NCBI GenBank assembly: GCA_944325215.1 | Contig: CALUZC010000005.1 | Span: 1-64,000 of the forward strand | Length of the DNA: 64,000 nucleotides | Reading direction: 5' to 3' | DNA from: an uncultured Mucispirillum sp. | GTDB taxonomy: Bacteria > Chrysiogenota > Deferribacteres > Deferribacterales > Mucispirillaceae | Part shown: positions 7,476 to 16,751 of the stretch, piece after piece | How positions within the stretch are numbered: position 1 is the stretch's first letter | Layout of the letters: every line of letters starts with the position of its first letter | Notes under the pieces: generated by a model | Told to the model about the DNA's origin: nothing | What the model saw: only the letters and a program-made list of their open reading frames with translations | Database searches by the model: none | Program-made: the position numbers and the translations under genes

Positions 7476-9737
7476 ATGATAAGAAAAGTGTGGCTGTTTT
7501 TAATCACTTTTTTATATATATTTTTTAGTTATAACAGCCTTCATGCTGCTGTAATAGATGAGGTTCGTTTTGAAGGTAATAAAAGAATACCTGACAGCCG
7601 TATTACACCTTATCTTATTAAAGCAGGTAAAGAGTTAAATATTGAAGAAGTAAATGACAGTATAAAAAAATTGTATGGTACTGGCTTATTTTTAAGTATT
7701 GATACTGATTTATCAGTTGATGGTGATAAGTTTGTGTTAACATATCAACTTGAAGAAATGCCTATTATTGGAAGTATTATATATAAAGGTAATAAAGAAG
7801 TAAAAGCATCAAAATTAAAAGAAGACTTGCCTCTAAAAACAGGTTCCGTATTAAGTTTTTCTAATATTGAGCTTGCATTAAATAAAATAAAAAGTGTATA
7901 TGAAGAAGAAAATAGATATGGCACAACTGTTGAATTTAGAGTGGAGCCTAGAACAGTTAATAGTGTTGATGTTTATTTTGATATTAAGGAACAGCCAAAA
8001 GCAAAAATATATAATATCTATATATATGGTAACGATAATGTTACTAGAGACCAAATTGTTGCATCTATTCCTACAAAAGAACGTGGTTTCTGGTCATTTA
8101 TTACAAGCAGTGGTAAAATATCTCAAGAAATGATGGAGGCTGATAAAGAGTTAATCAGGCTTTTATATCTTGAAAGAGGATATGCTAAGGTATCTATTGG
8201 TGAACCAGAACTTGTATATGAAAAGGATAATCCATCGCGCGCAAGCCTTTATTTTAGAGTGCAGGAAAATGACCAGTATTTTGTTCGCTCTATTGATATA
8301 GCAGGTAATAAAAAATTATCTAAAGAAGAACTTTTTAAACTTGTTCAGCTTCAAAAGAAGGAAGTTTTTAATATTCGTAAATATCAGGAAGATATTCAAA
8401 GATTAACAGAAGCTTATACTTCCATAGGTTATGCATACGCCAACGTTGAGCCTGTTATTTCTTTAGATGATGAAACGAAAGAAGTAGATATTACATATAA
8501 AATAGAAGAAAGTTTTTTAGTGCGTATAGGCAGAATTAATATTAAAGGAAATACTGTTACAAATGATAGAGTTATAAGACGCCAAATAGACCAAATGGAG
8601 GGAGCATTATATAATAGTAAATTAATTCGCGAAGCAAAAGCAAATACTATGGGCACAGGTTACTTTGAAAATGTGCAGATAGCAGAAAGAAATGTGGCAG
8701 CAGATGTGGTAGATTTAGATGTTACAGTTAAGGAACAGTCTACAGGAACATTTAGTTTAGGTGCTGCTTATTCTACAATTGATGGTTTATTAGGTATGGT
8801 TCAGCTTTCTCGTAATAACTTTATGGGTTGGGGGCATTCATTATCTTTAAGGGCAGAAATATCTCAAGAAAGAATGGACTTCTTTTTTAGCTATACAGAC
8901 CCTTGGCTTTTTGACTGGCCAGTTTCTGCAGGGCTTGATGTATTTTCATTAGAAAGGGAATGGTATGAATATTCCAGATATTCTTTAGGTGGCTCCATTA
9001 GGTTAGGTCATGCACTTATAAAAAGAAGATTGTTTATGAATTACAGGCTGTCCATGTATACTGTTGATATTTTTGATATTCAAAGTGATGCATCAAAATA
9101 TGTGTGGGAGCAGCAGGGTAGAACAGAAACACATAGTTTTTCACCATCTATTGTATGGAACTCTTTAGATAATCCAATGGACCCTACAAGAGGTAATAAA
9201 AGCCAGCTTTATTTTGATTTTGCAGGAAGTTTTTTAGGTGGTGATGCGCAATTCTTTAAAATTGGTGCAGAAACAACTCAATATTTCCCTGTAGCATTAA
9301 ATGGTGCTTTAGGTTTTATGCTCCATGGGGAAGCAGGTTTTATTACTTCAACTAAAGCAGGGGTTAAAATACCTATTGATGAAAGGTTTAGGCTTGGTGG
9401 TATAAATAGTATACGTGGTTTTGATTATGGTGAAATTAGCCCACTTGATGAAGATGGGCTTCCATATGGTGGAACATCATACTATCAAGTAAATGCAGAG
9501 TTTATATTCCCAATTAAGCAGGATATAAAATTAAAAGGTGTAGTCTTTTTAGATATGGGGCAGGCTTTAGCAGAAAAAGAAAGCTGGTTTAATATTGAGC
9601 CAAGATTTAGTGCAGGTGTTGGTTTAAGATGGGTTACACCAATGGGACCATTTAGAGTAGAGTGGGGTTATAAATTAAATAGAAAACCGGGTGAAACACC
9701 TTATAAATTTGAGTTTTCTATTGGTGGAACATTCTAG
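7476..9737 (+). CDS. bamA: Outer membrane assembly factor BamA
   Basis: A 753-residue Omp85 protein. A hydrophobic signal peptide (about 1-24, ending SLHAA) precedes five POTRA repeats (about 25-425) and a C-terminal 16-strand barrel (Bac_surface_Ag). The VRGF-type loop motif appears as SIRGFDYG, and the protein ends in an aromatic beta-signal (KFEFSIGGTF). It is the core of the machine that inserts beta-barrel proteins in the outer membrane. It starts 2 bases after hisG, so it is co-transcribed with it; skp and lpxD follow, the classical bamA-skp-lpxD order. Confidence 0.97.
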   Translation: MIRKVWLFLITFLYIFFSYNSLHAAVIDEVRFEGNKRIPDSRITPYLIKAGKELNIEEVNDSIKKLYGTGLFLSIDTDLSVDGDKFVLTYQLEEMPIIGSIIYKGNKEVKASKLKEDLPLKTGSVLSFSNIELALNKIKSVYEEENRYGTTVEFRVEPRTVNSVDVYFDIKEQPKAKIYNIYIYGNDNVTRDQIVASIPTKERGFWSFITSSGKISQEMMEADKELIRLLYLERGYAKVSIGEPELVYEKDNPSRASLYFRVQENDQYFVRSIDIAGNKKLSKEELFKLVQLQKKEVFNIRKYQEDIQRLTEAYTSIGYAYANVEPVISLDDETKEVDITYKIEESFLVRIGRINIKGNTVTNDRVIRRQIDQMEGALYNSKLIREAKANTMGTGYFENVQIAERNVAADVVDLDVTVKEQSTGTFSLGAAYSTIDGLLGMVQLSRNNFMGWGHSLSLRAEISQERMDFFFSYTDPWLFDWPVSAGLDVFSLEREWYEYSRYSLGGSIRLGHALIKRRLFMNYRLSMYTVDIFDIQSDASKYVWEQQGRTETHSFSPSIVWNSLDNPMDPTRGNKSQLYFDFAGSFLGGDAQFFKIGAETTQYFPVALNGALGFMLHGEAGFITSTKAGVKIPIDERFRLGGINSIRGFDYGEISPLDEDGLPYGGTSYYQVNAEFIFPIKQDIKLKGVVFLDMGQALAEKESWFNIEPRFSAGVGLRWVTPMGPFRVEWGYKLNRKPGETPYKFEFSIGGTF

Positions 9738-9773
9738 AATTCTGTTATTTTTTTGTATTTTAGTGTTAAAAAC

Positions 9774-9803
9774 TTGCATTTAAGATATAAAATATGATAT
9801 AAG
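9774..9803 (+). promoter_or_regulatory. Candidate sigma-70 promoter for skp-lpxD-fabZ-lpxA
   Basis: TTGCAT (9774-9779) and TATAAG (9798-9803) are spaced by 18 bases in the 118-bp gap after bamA. No terminator is evident after bamA, so this may add to read-through. Judged from sequence only. Confidence 0.4.
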
Positions 9804-9855
9804 GATATTTAAAATAAAAAAATAAATTTTTTGAATATAATTTTAGGAGATTACA

Positions 9856-10383
9856 ATGAAAAAAACATTATTATTAACAATACTTTTTTGTTTTGCAGTG
9901 GCATCTTTCTCTTTTGCTCAAGGGAAAATTGCTGTTGTAGATATTCAACTTATTATGCAGCAGTCTAAAGCTGGTGTTAAAGCTGCTGGTGAATTAGAAG
10001 CATTACAAAAAAGTGCAATGAGTAAAGTTCAAGCTAAAAAATCTGAAGTAGATAAATTGGCTGCAGATATTAATAAACAAAAAGCTTCTTTATCACCTTC
10101 AGCACTTCAAAATAAAAATATAGAATTAAATAAAAAAAGTGTAGAACTTGAAAGACTTCAAAATGACTTAAATGCAGATTTTCAGAATGAATATGCTAAA
10201 AAATTAGATGGAATTTTAAGAGAATTAGAACCAGTAATTAATGATTATGCATCAGAAAAAGGATTAGATGTTGTTTTTATTAAGCAGCCTGGCATAATGG
10301 CATATGCAAATCAAAATATTGATATTACAAAAGATGTTATATCTAGATATGATATAAAATGGTCTAAAAAAGGAACTAAATAA
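9856..10383 (+). CDS. skp: OmpH/Skp family periplasmic chaperone
   Basis: A 175-residue exported protein: signal peptide MKKTLLLTILFCFAVASFSFA, then KIAVVDIQLIMQQS, the Skp/OmpH opening. A long Lys/Glu/Gln coiled coil (about 45-115) forms the tentacle helices, followed by a short strand region with GLDVVFIKQPG. It holds unfolded outer membrane proteins in the periplasm for BamA. AGGAG lies 6 bases before the ATG. It sits between bamA and lpxD as in many Gram-negatives. Confidence 0.93.
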   Translation: MKKTLLLTILFCFAVASFSFAQGKIAVVDIQLIMQQSKAGVKAAGELEALQKSAMSKVQAKKSEVDKLAADINKQKASLSPSALQNKNIELNKKSVELERLQNDLNADFQNEYAKKLDGILRELEPVINDYASEKGLDVVFIKQPGIMAYANQNIDITKDVISRYDIKWSKKGTK

Positions 10384-10396
10384 CAGGTAACTTATT

Positions 10397-11407
10397 ATGG
10401 CATCACATAACATAAAAGTTAATCTTGCAAGTATTGCAAAACTTTTAAATGGTCAGCTTAGAGGCGATGATATAGAGATTACAGGTCTTTGTACTCCAGA
10501 AGAGCAGGTAAGTGGCTGTATGTGTATTATCGCCCAGAAAAAACTTACCGAATTAACAAAAAATGGCTCTGCTGCAGCTTATATTGTTGCAGAAGGGCTT
10601 GTACTTGAAACAGATAAACCACAGATTATTATAAAAGATGTTAAAGATGCTTTAGTTAAGATTTTAAATTTTATATATCCTTCAGAAGAAATCAAGCATC
10701 ATATTTCAAATCATGCGGCAGTTGGTGAAAATGTTAATATATCAAACCCATGTTATATTGATAATTTTGTATCAATAAGCAGCAATTCATCAATTGGAAA
10801 AAATACTAAAATATATCCATCAGTAGTTATTGGTGAAAATGTAACTATTGGTGAAAACTGCATTATTTATCCTAATGTGACTATATACGATAATGTTACT
10901 ATTGGTAATAATGTAATTATTCATGCTGGAGCAGTTATTGGTGCAGATGGGTTTGGTTTTATTCCAGGAGCAAACCCTACAAAAATACCACAAAAAGGAA
11001 CAGTAATATTGGAAGATTTTGTGGAAATAGGTGCTAATTCATGTATTGATAGAGCAACTATTGGTGCTACTATAATAGGTTTTGGAACAAAACTTGATGA
11101 TTTAGTAATGGTAGGCCATAATACGCAGCTTGGTAAAGCTTGTTTAATAGCAAGCCAGGTAGGTTTTAGCGGCAGTATAAAAGTAGGTGATTATGTAGTG
11201 GCAGGTGGTCAAGCTGGTTTTGCAGACCATATAACTGTTGCTTCAGGCAGCATGTTTGGTGGCCAGACTGGTATCCCTAATAATATAACGAAAAAAGGTA
11301 TGTATATGGGTTCACCATGTATGGATTTTACTAAATTTGCAAAAGCTCATGCAGTTTTTCAAGAATTACCAGAATTAAAAAGGAGGATTAAAGACCTTGG
11401 AAAATAG
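10397..11407 (+). CDS. lpxD: UDP-3-O-acyl-glucosamine N-acyltransferase
   Basis: A 336-residue left-handed beta-helix acyltransferase of lipid A synthesis. An N-terminal substrate domain (1-100) is followed by many hexapeptide repeats ([20 protein letters not shown] and so on). The catalytic His region [14 protein letters not shown] is present, as is the C-terminal helix with [12 protein letters not shown]. It overlaps fabZ by 11 bases and follows skp by 13. Confidence 0.96.
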   Translation: MASHNIKVNLASIAKLLNGQLRGDDIEITGLCTPEEQVSGCMCIIAQKKLTELTKNGSAAAYIVAEGLVLETDKPQIIIKDVKDALVKILNFIYPSEEIKHHISNHAAVGENVNISNPCYIDNFVSISSNSSIGKNTKIYPSVVIGENVTIGENCIIYPNVTIYDNVTIGNNVIIHAGAVIGADGFGFIPGANPTKIPQKGTVILEDFVEIGANSCIDRATIGATIIGFGTKLDDLVMVGHNTQLGKACLIASQVGFSGSIKVGDYVVAGGQAGFADHITVASGSMFGGQTGIPNNITKKGMYMGSPCMDFTKFAKAHAVFQELPELKRRIKDLGK

Positions 11408-11843
11408 AGTAATGGAAATAGACGAAATAAAAACAATATTACCACATAGATATCCTTTTTTACTTGTGGATAGAGTTACAGAGATTACACCTGAATATAT
11501 AAAAGGTTATAAAAATGTAACTGCAAACGAAGAATTTTTTAATGGCCATTTTCCTGATTTTCCTGTAATGCCAGGTGTTTTAATTATTGAAGCTTTAGCA
11601 CAGATTTCAGGTATATTGGGAATATTAAAAATGAAAGATGATGGCACTTATAAAGAAGGGCAAAAAACGTTATTTACTGGTATTAATAATGTTAAATTTT
11701 CAGCACCTGTAAGACCAGGGGATAGGCTTGAACTGGAATCTCAATATGTAAAAGATAAAATGGGTATCTGGTGGTTTAATGTTGTTGCTAAAGTAGATGG
11801 TAAAATTGCAGTTAAAGCTGAAGTTTCCGCAGCTTTAAAATAG
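11397..11843 (+). CDS. fabZ: 3-hydroxyacyl-ACP dehydratase FabZ
   Basis: A 148-residue hot-dog fold dehydratase of fatty acid elongation. It has [13 protein letters not shown], the catalytic His in [14 protein letters not shown] (about residue 51) and the catalytic Glu in IIEALAQ (about 65). I start at TTG 11397 because AGGAGG stands 10 bases before it; ATG 11412 would be 25 bases away, though the shorter form would also be functional. Its place between lpxD and lpxA is classical: it competes for the same hydroxyacyl-ACP. Confidence 0.96.
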   Translation: MENRVMEIDEIKTILPHRYPFLLVDRVTEITPEYIKGYKNVTANEEFFNGHFPDFPVMPGVLIIEALAQISGILGILKMKDDGTYKEGQKTLFTGINNVKFSAPVRPGDRLELESQYVKDKMGIWWFNVVAKVDGKIAVKAEVSAALK

Positions 11844-11863
11844 TTTGTTATTGGAGAATTATT

Positions 11864-12643
11864 ATGGCTTTTATACACCCTAGTGCAGAAGTAGATAAAA
11901 CGGCACAAATTGCAGACAGTGCAGAAATTGCAAGGGGAGCTTACGTTGGTCCTCATTGTATAATTGGCGAGAATGTAAAAATAGGTATGAATGCCATAGT
12001 AGAGTGCCATACGGAAATAGGTGATGGAACAATTCTTGCGCCTAATGCTCATATTGGTGGTGCACCTCAAGACTATTCATATAAAAATGAAGATACAAAA
12101 CTAATTATAGGTAAAAACTGTGTAATTCGTGAGTTTGCTCCAATACACAGGGCAACTACTAAAGAAGACTGGAAAACTGAAATAGGTGATAACTGTCTTA
12201 TTATGGCACTTTCCCATATAGGTCATGATTGTAAATTTGGTAATAATGTTACATTAGTTGCATCAATGATACCAGGTCATATTCATATTGATGATTATGC
12301 TCTAATTTCAGGTTATACAGCACTTCATCAAGGTGTGCATATTGGAACTATGGCTATGGTTTCTGGTATGAGCAGAATTTCATTAGATGTTCCACCTTAT
12401 TGTATAGCAGCAGACCCTGTTAAAGGAAGAATTGCAGGGCTTAATGTTGTAGGTTTAAAAAGGCGTGGAGTATCAGCAGAAGCAAGAATGGAACTTTCTC
12501 GTGCATTAAAAATATTTTTAAACAGATCGTATTCTTTAGATGAAGCAAAAGAAAGATTAAAAGATTTAAACCAGCTTGATGAAGTTGTTAAATTTAGAGA
12601 GTTTATAGAAGCTTCTTCTCGCAGAGGTATTACAAGGGTATAA
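11864..12643 (+). CDS. lpxA: UDP-N-acetylglucosamine acyltransferase
   Basis: A 259-residue left-handed beta-helix protein, the first step of lipid A synthesis. Hexapeptide repeats run from residue 1 to about 190, then a helical C-terminal domain. The catalytic His lies in LSHIGHDCKFGN (residue 121 by analogy with the E. coli AHIAHDC motif). The second gene downstream, past the hairpin array, is a GnnA-like dehydrogenase, so the acceptor could be the 3-amino sugar GlcNAc3N rather than GlcNAc; that is inference from neighbourhood. GGAG precedes the ATG. Confidence 0.96.
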   Translation: MAFIHPSAEVDKTAQIADSAEIARGAYVGPHCIIGENVKIGMNAIVECHTEIGDGTILAPNAHIGGAPQDYSYKNEDTKLIIGKNCVIREFAPIHRATTKEDWKTEIGDNCLIMALSHIGHDCKFGNNVTLVASMIPGHIHIDDYALISGYTALHQGVHIGTMAMVSGMSRISLDVPPYCIAADPVKGRIAGLNVVGLKRRGVSAEARMELSRALKIFLNRSYSLDEAKERLKDLNQLDEVVKFREFIEASSRRGITRV

Positions 12644-12654
12644 AAAAGTAATTC

Positions 12655-13128
12655 AAATAAATTTTGTTACACGCCCAAAATTTATTTAGCAGATAGTTTT
12701 GAAATATAAAAAAACTAATTTATTTCGTTTATAAGCGCAGTAAAAAACAGAATGTTTTTTTAAATTGGTTAAACAGTTTATAAAAATACAGGACGTATTT
12801 TTATATAAAGAGGTTACTGGAGCCACATGACGTGGCGACTTTAGTAGGCAAAAACCAAATGGCAAAAAATAAATTTTTTGCCAGAATATTTGCCAAACTA
12901 ACAATGCTCACCGCATTATTAGTTTACAAGGAAAATAAATTTTGGTACACGCCCAAAATTTATTTAGCTATATTAATTTTATACTGCATAAACTAATTTA
13001 TTTCGTTTATAAGCGCAGTAAAAAACAGAATGTTTTTTAAATTGGTTAAACAGTTTATAAAAATACAGGACGTATTTTTATATAAAGAGGTTACTGGAGC
13101 CACATGACGTGGCGACTTTAGTAAGCGA
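12655..13128. repeat. Two diverged tandem copies (period about 277 bp) built from hairpins
   Basis: The 557-bp space between lpxA and the gnnA-like gene holds no gene. Segments 12655-12932 and 12933-13128 share two long near-identical blocks: an AAATAAATTTT palindrome with TACACGC loop (12655-12687 and 12933-12965), and about 135 bp from AACTAATTTATTTCG to GACTTTAGTA (about 12714-12846, 12991-13122). Inside are stacked hairpins with mostly five-base loops: AAAAAAC/AGAAT/GTTTTTT (12742, 13020), a 27-bp palindrome with AGGAC loop (12779, 13056), GCCAC/ATGAC/GTGGC (12822, 13099). Copy 1 alone adds hairpins at 12860-12883 and 12895-12925; a 9-bp stem at 13127-13149 follows copy 2. Confidence 0.85.
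12933..12965. repeat. TACACGC-loop palindrome (best copy)
   Basis: A perfect 13-bp stem, AAATAAATTTTGG (12933-12945) with 12953-12965, encloses the loop TACACGC. A second copy with one mismatch lies at 12655-12687. Elements with other arm sequences but the same loop occur at 18157-18189 and, inverted and decayed, at 21243-21276. The covarying arms with a fixed loop suggest a REP-like family whose structure is conserved. Confidence 0.75.
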
Positions 13129-13159
13129 AAACTAATTTATTTAGTTTTCAAGCGTTATT

Positions 13160-13186
13160 TATAAAAATACAGGACGTATTTTTATA
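13160..13186 (+). promoter_or_regulatory. Third copy of the AGGAC-loop palindrome, in the gnnA-like 5' leader
   Basis: TATAAAAATAC (13160-13170), loop AGGAC, complement 13176-13186: an 11-bp perfect stem identical to those at 12779-12805 and 13056-13082. Its right flank provides AGAGG (13190-13194), 6 bases from the ATG at 13201. The hairpin therefore stands just ahead of the ribosome-binding site and could influence mRNA stability or initiation. Confidence 0.6.
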
Positions 13187-13200
13187 TAAAGAGGTTAAAT

Positions 13201-14172
13201 ATGTTGAACGTAGGTCTAATAGGTCTTGGAAAAATGGGAAAATATCACTTAAATTTATATAGTGATATTAGAGATGTTAAATTAATGGGGATATGTGATG
13301 CAAATGCAGAAGTAGTAAATGAGCTGGCATCTAAAGTTGGTGTTAATGGTTATACTAATTATAAAGAAATGTTTCCATATGTTGATGCTATAACTATTGC
13401 AGCACCTACTCGTTTTCATTATGAAATTGCAAAAGAATGTTTGCTTGCTGGTAAACATTTACTTGTGGAAAAGCCTATTACTACAAATTATGACCAAGCA
13501 AAAGAGCTTTTTGATATAGCATTATCAAAAAACCTTGTTTTACATATTGGGCACGTTGAAAGATTTAATGGTGCAGTTCAAGAAATAAGAAAAATTACTG
13601 AAAATCCTAGATTTGTTGAATCTAAAAGGGTAGCACAATTTAACCCAAACTTTAAGGCTGATAGTATTGTTCTTGATTTAATGATACATGATATTGATAT
13701 TATCTTAAACCTTGTTAACAGTCCTGTAAAATCTATTCAAGCTATGGGTTCAAAGGTGTGTACTGAATTGGCTGATTTTGCTTCAGTAAATATTGCTTTT
13801 GAAAATAATACTGTAGCTAATCTTTTTGTAAGCCGTATGAGCCAGATAAAAGAAAGATATATGACAGTTTATGAGCAGGACGCTTTATATAAACTTGATT
13901 TTACTACTCAGGATATTAATATATACCGTCAAGGTCAAACACAGCAGACAATTAGTGATAAAGAATTGCGTTATAAAAATGAGTTTATTCAGGAAAGATT
14001 ATTTGTATATAAAGAAAACCCACTAAAAAGTGAGATTATGCATTTTATTAGTTGTGTTACTGGTAAAACTAAAAGGACAGTTACTGTTGAACATGATTTA
14101 GCTTCGCTTAATGTGGCTTTAAAAACAGATGAACTGCTTAGAAAGGGAACTTTTGGTAGTATTGATTTATAA
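13201..14172 (+). CDS. Gfo/Idh/MocA oxidoreductase, GnnA-like UDP-GlcNAc 3-dehydrogenase candidate
   Basis: 323 residues. The Rossmann motif GLIGLGKMGKYH is at 6-16, the family EKP motif at 90-92 (LLVEKPITTN), and MIHDIDIILNLV carries the conserved His region. In bacteria such as Leptospira and Acidithiobacillus an lpxA-linked Gfo/Idh enzyme (GnnA) oxidises UDP-GlcNAc at C3 so that GnnB can aminate it for lipid A with amide-linked 3-acyl chains. Position between lpxA and an lpxI-like gene fits that role; the partner aminotransferase GnnB is not in the window. Substrate is inferred from context. Confidence 0.8.
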   Translation: MLNVGLIGLGKMGKYHLNLYSDIRDVKLMGICDANAEVVNELASKVGVNGYTNYKEMFPYVDAITIAAPTRFHYEIAKECLLAGKHLLVEKPITTNYDQAKELFDIALSKNLVLHIGHVERFNGAVQEIRKITENPRFVESKRVAQFNPNFKADSIVLDLMIHDIDIILNLVNSPVKSIQAMGSKVCTELADFASVNIAFENNTVANLFVSRMSQIKERYMTVYEQDALYKLDFTTQDINIYRQGQTQQTISDKELRYKNEFIQERLFVYKENPLKSEIMHFISCVTGKTKRTVTVEHDLASLNVALKTDELLRKGTFGSIDL

Positions 14173-14189
14173 TATGTAATAGGTTTCAA

Positions 14190-14648
14190 ATGCTGCAAAA
14201 TAGTTTATCCATTATAAAAAAAGGAGTTTATTCTAAAAAAAAACCATCTACTAATATAAATAATGATATATCTTATGGAGCATTTATATCATATGCTATA
14301 GGAAGAGATGATGCAGGACAATGTGTAGTTGTAAAAAATAGAACCATTATGGCAGTGCAGGCCTATGAAGAAAGGAAGGATACAATACAGCGTGGCTGCA
14401 GCCTTTCCCATAATAAAGCATGTATTATTATAATGAATAAATTATCAAATAGTGATAGTGATAAGGTAGTAATAAATAATGATATTTTACTTTCATTAAA
14501 GGAGTATAAAGCACAAGCATTAGCATTAGAAGAAAATGTATATATAGAAAATATAGATGAATTTATAAAAAATGCTAATAAATTAAAACTTGTAGTTATG
14601 TCTTTTAATAAAGATGAAATAATGGATTTTGTAAGTAAAGGAAAGTAA
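14190..14648 (+). CDS. LpxI-like (DUF1009) protein, C-terminal domain only
   Basis: A 152-residue protein that aligns by eye with the second half of LpxI, the UDP-2,3-diacylglucosamine pyrophosphatase of lipid A synthesis. Shared features: KKGVYSKKKPS near the start, DISYGAFISYAIGRDDAGQ, then VVVKNRTIMAVQAYE and a late TKLKLVVMSF-like strand. Complete LpxI is about 270 residues; only 17 bases separate this gene from gnnA, so the N-terminal domain is missing, not misframed. The family EGTD stretch reads E-E-R-K-D here. It may be a remnant, a minimal form or a repurposed domain. It overlaps the next gene by TAATG. Confidence 0.65.
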   Translation: MLQNSLSIIKKGVYSKKKPSTNINNDISYGAFISYAIGRDDAGQCVVVKNRTIMAVQAYEERKDTIQRGCSLSHNKACIIIMNKLSNSDSDKVVINNDILLSLKEYKAQALALEENVYIENIDEFIKNANKLKLVVMSFNKDEIMDFVSKGK

Positions 14649-15436
14649 TGGATATAGTAATACTTATATTTATTGGACTAATTGGATTATCAATGGGAAG
14701 TTTTATGAATGTATTAATACTTCGTGTTCCAAAAGATATTAGTATTATTTCGCCTGGTTCTTACTGCCCACAATGTATGGAAGATTTATCATGGAAAGAT
14801 AATATTCCAGTATTAAGCTATATTTTATTACGTGGTAAATGCAGGCATTGTAAAAAGAGTATTCCATTAATGTATCCTATGACAGAAATAATTACAGCAT
14901 TATTATTTGTTATGGTACATTTAAAATTTGGTTTAGAAATTGAGTTTTTTAAATATATATTTTTTGTTTTTTTAGTGCTTACAGTATCATTTACTGATAT
15001 ATATACATCTGTAGATGATTTTGAAACAGGTATGATACCAACTGTATATATAGCATTAGGTATTTTTGCAGGGCTTATTTTTGCTATTATAGAAGGTCAT
15101 TTACCATATTATTTGGCAGCTGTAGCTGCTGGATATTTAGTGCTTTTTTTCCCTGCTTACCTATATTCATTAATTCGTAAAAAAGAGGGTATGGGTGAGG
15201 GAGATTTTATGTTTTTTGCTATGATTGGTGCTTTTACAGGGCTTGGTTCAATTCCAGCGATTTTAACCATGGCTGCTTTTTTCGGTGTAATTGCAGGAAT
15301 TACTGTAATAATTATGACAAAAAATAGGAGTTATCCAATACCGTTTGCACCAATGCTTGGAGCAGCAGCAATAATATACATGTTTTTTGAAGAACTGCTT
15401 AATAGTTACAACTGGAGTAGTTATATTATAAATTAA
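14648..15436 (+). CDS. pilD: Prepilin peptidase (A24 family)
   Basis: A 262-residue polytopic inner-membrane aspartic protease that cleaves and N-methylates type IV prepilins and type II secretion pseudopilins. It has GLSMGSFMNVLILRVP at the N-terminus, a zinc-type pair of CxxC motifs (CPQC about 38-41, CRHC about 63-66), the first catalytic Asp within TDIYTSVDDFETGMIP and the second in GMGEGDFMFF. About seven hydrophobic segments. The first Asp motif carries a few extra residues. No pilin genes are nearby. Confidence 0.9.
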   Translation: MDIVILIFIGLIGLSMGSFMNVLILRVPKDISIISPGSYCPQCMEDLSWKDNIPVLSYILLRGKCRHCKKSIPLMYPMTEIITALLFVMVHLKFGLEIEFFKYIFFVFLVLTVSFTDIYTSVDDFETGMIPTVYIALGIFAGLIFAIIEGHLPYYLAAVAAGYLVLFFPAYLYSLIRKKEGMGEGDFMFFAMIGAFTGLGSIPAILTMAAFFGVIAGITVIIMTKNRSYPIPFAPMLGAAAIIYMFFEELLNSYNWSSYIIN

Positions 15437-15453
15437 CAATATGAGGTATATTG

Positions 15454-16632
15454 GTGGAAGATATAAACACGCAGCTTGAATTAATCAGACGTGGAACAGC
15501 AGAGATTATTTCAGAAGAAGATTTAATTGCTAAATTAAAAGAAAACAGACCATTAAATGTAAAAGCAGGTTTTGACCCTACAGCACCAGATTTACATTTA
15601 GGGCATACAGTAGTGCTGCAAAAAATGAAACATTTCCAAGAACTTGGACATAATGTTACGTTTTTAATTGGTGATTTTACTGGAATGATTGGCGACCCTA
15701 CTGGAAAATCAGAAACTAGGAAACCACTTACTAAAGAACAGGTTCTTGCTAATGCTGAAACATATAAAGAGCAGGTTTTTAAAATTCTAGACCCAGAAAA
15801 AACTAAAATTTGTTTTAATTCTTCATGGCTTGAGCCTATGACTATGAAGGAAACTCTTTCGTTAATGGCTAAATTTACAGTAGCAAGAATAATTGAAAGA
15901 GATGACTTCCAAAAAAGATATAAAGCAGGGGAACCAATTGGTATGCATGAATTTATGTATCCTATTATGCAGGGATATGATTCTGTATGTATGAATGCAG
16001 ATATAGAGCTTGGTGGCACAGACCAAAAGTTTAACCTTTTAGTAGGCAGGGATTTATTAAGGCAGTATGGCAAACAAGCTCAAATAGCTATAACTATGCC
16101 TATAATAGAAGGGCTTGATGGTGTTCAGAAAATGAGTAAATCTCTTGGCAACTATGTAGGTATCTCTGAAAGCCCTAAGGATATGTTTGGTAAGCTTATG
16201 TCTATAACAGATGAATTAATGTTTAGATATTATACATTACTTAGTGATATGAGTTTAGCAGATATTGAAAAAATGAAAAAAGATATTGAAACAGGTGATT
16301 TTCACCCTATGCAGGCTAAAAAGAATTTAGCAAGGGAGATTGTTACAAGGTATCATGGTGCACAGGCTGGTCTTGATGCAGAAGAAGAATTTGTTCGTAT
16401 TTTTTCTAACAGAAATACGCCTACAGATATACAAGAATATAAAATATCTGGTAACTTTTTAGATATTATATTAGCTTTAAATTTTGCTTCTTCAAAATCA
16501 GAAGCAAGAAGGCTTGCTGAACAGGGTGGTGTTCATTTTGAAAATGAAAAAATATATGATTTAACAATTACACCAGATCATGAAGGCATATTAAAAGTTG
16601 GCAAGAGAAAATTTGCAAAACTTGTAAAATAA
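15454..16632 (+). CDS. tyrS: Tyrosyl-tRNA synthetase
   Basis: About 392 residues, class I synthetase. The HIGH motif appears as HLGH in [20 protein letters not shown] lies in [13 protein letters not shown], and a C-terminal S4 RNA-binding domain covers about 330-392 ([20 protein letters not shown]). I start at GTG 15454, 7 bases after GAGG; the TTG at 15451 is only 4 bases from it. It follows pilD by 17 bases and may be co-transcribed. Confidence 0.96.
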   Translation: MEDINTQLELIRRGTAEIISEEDLIAKLKENRPLNVKAGFDPTAPDLHLGHTVVLQKMKHFQELGHNVTFLIGDFTGMIGDPTGKSETRKPLTKEQVLANAETYKEQVFKILDPEKTKICFNSSWLEPMTMKETLSLMAKFTVARIIERDDFQKRYKAGEPIGMHEFMYPIMQGYDSVCMNADIELGGTDQKFNLLVGRDLLRQYGKQAQIAITMPIIEGLDGVQKMSKSLGNYVGISESPKDMFGKLMSITDELMFRYYTLLSDMSLADIEKMKKDIETGDFHPMQAKKNLAREIVTRYHGAQAGLDAEEEFVRIFSNRNTPTDIQEYKISGNFLDIILALNFASSKSEARRLAEQGGVHFENEKIYDLTITPDHEGILKVGKRKFAKLVK

Positions 16633-16751
16633 AACAATCTAAACAAATATGCTTGTAATATTTACTGTAGTATGGTAATCAAGGTATATAAGTTTAGTTA
16701 ATATATATAGTGCAAAATGATTTTAAGCTTTAAAGCAGGAGGCATATTACC

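Noticed and set aside
12655-13186. CRISPR array
   Set aside because: Repeats are palindromic, of several types, only two or three copies each, with no regular unique spacers and no cas genes.
12655-13186. Integron attC sites or an insertion sequence
   Set aside because: No GTTRRRY-type core sites, integrase, transposase or target duplication was found.
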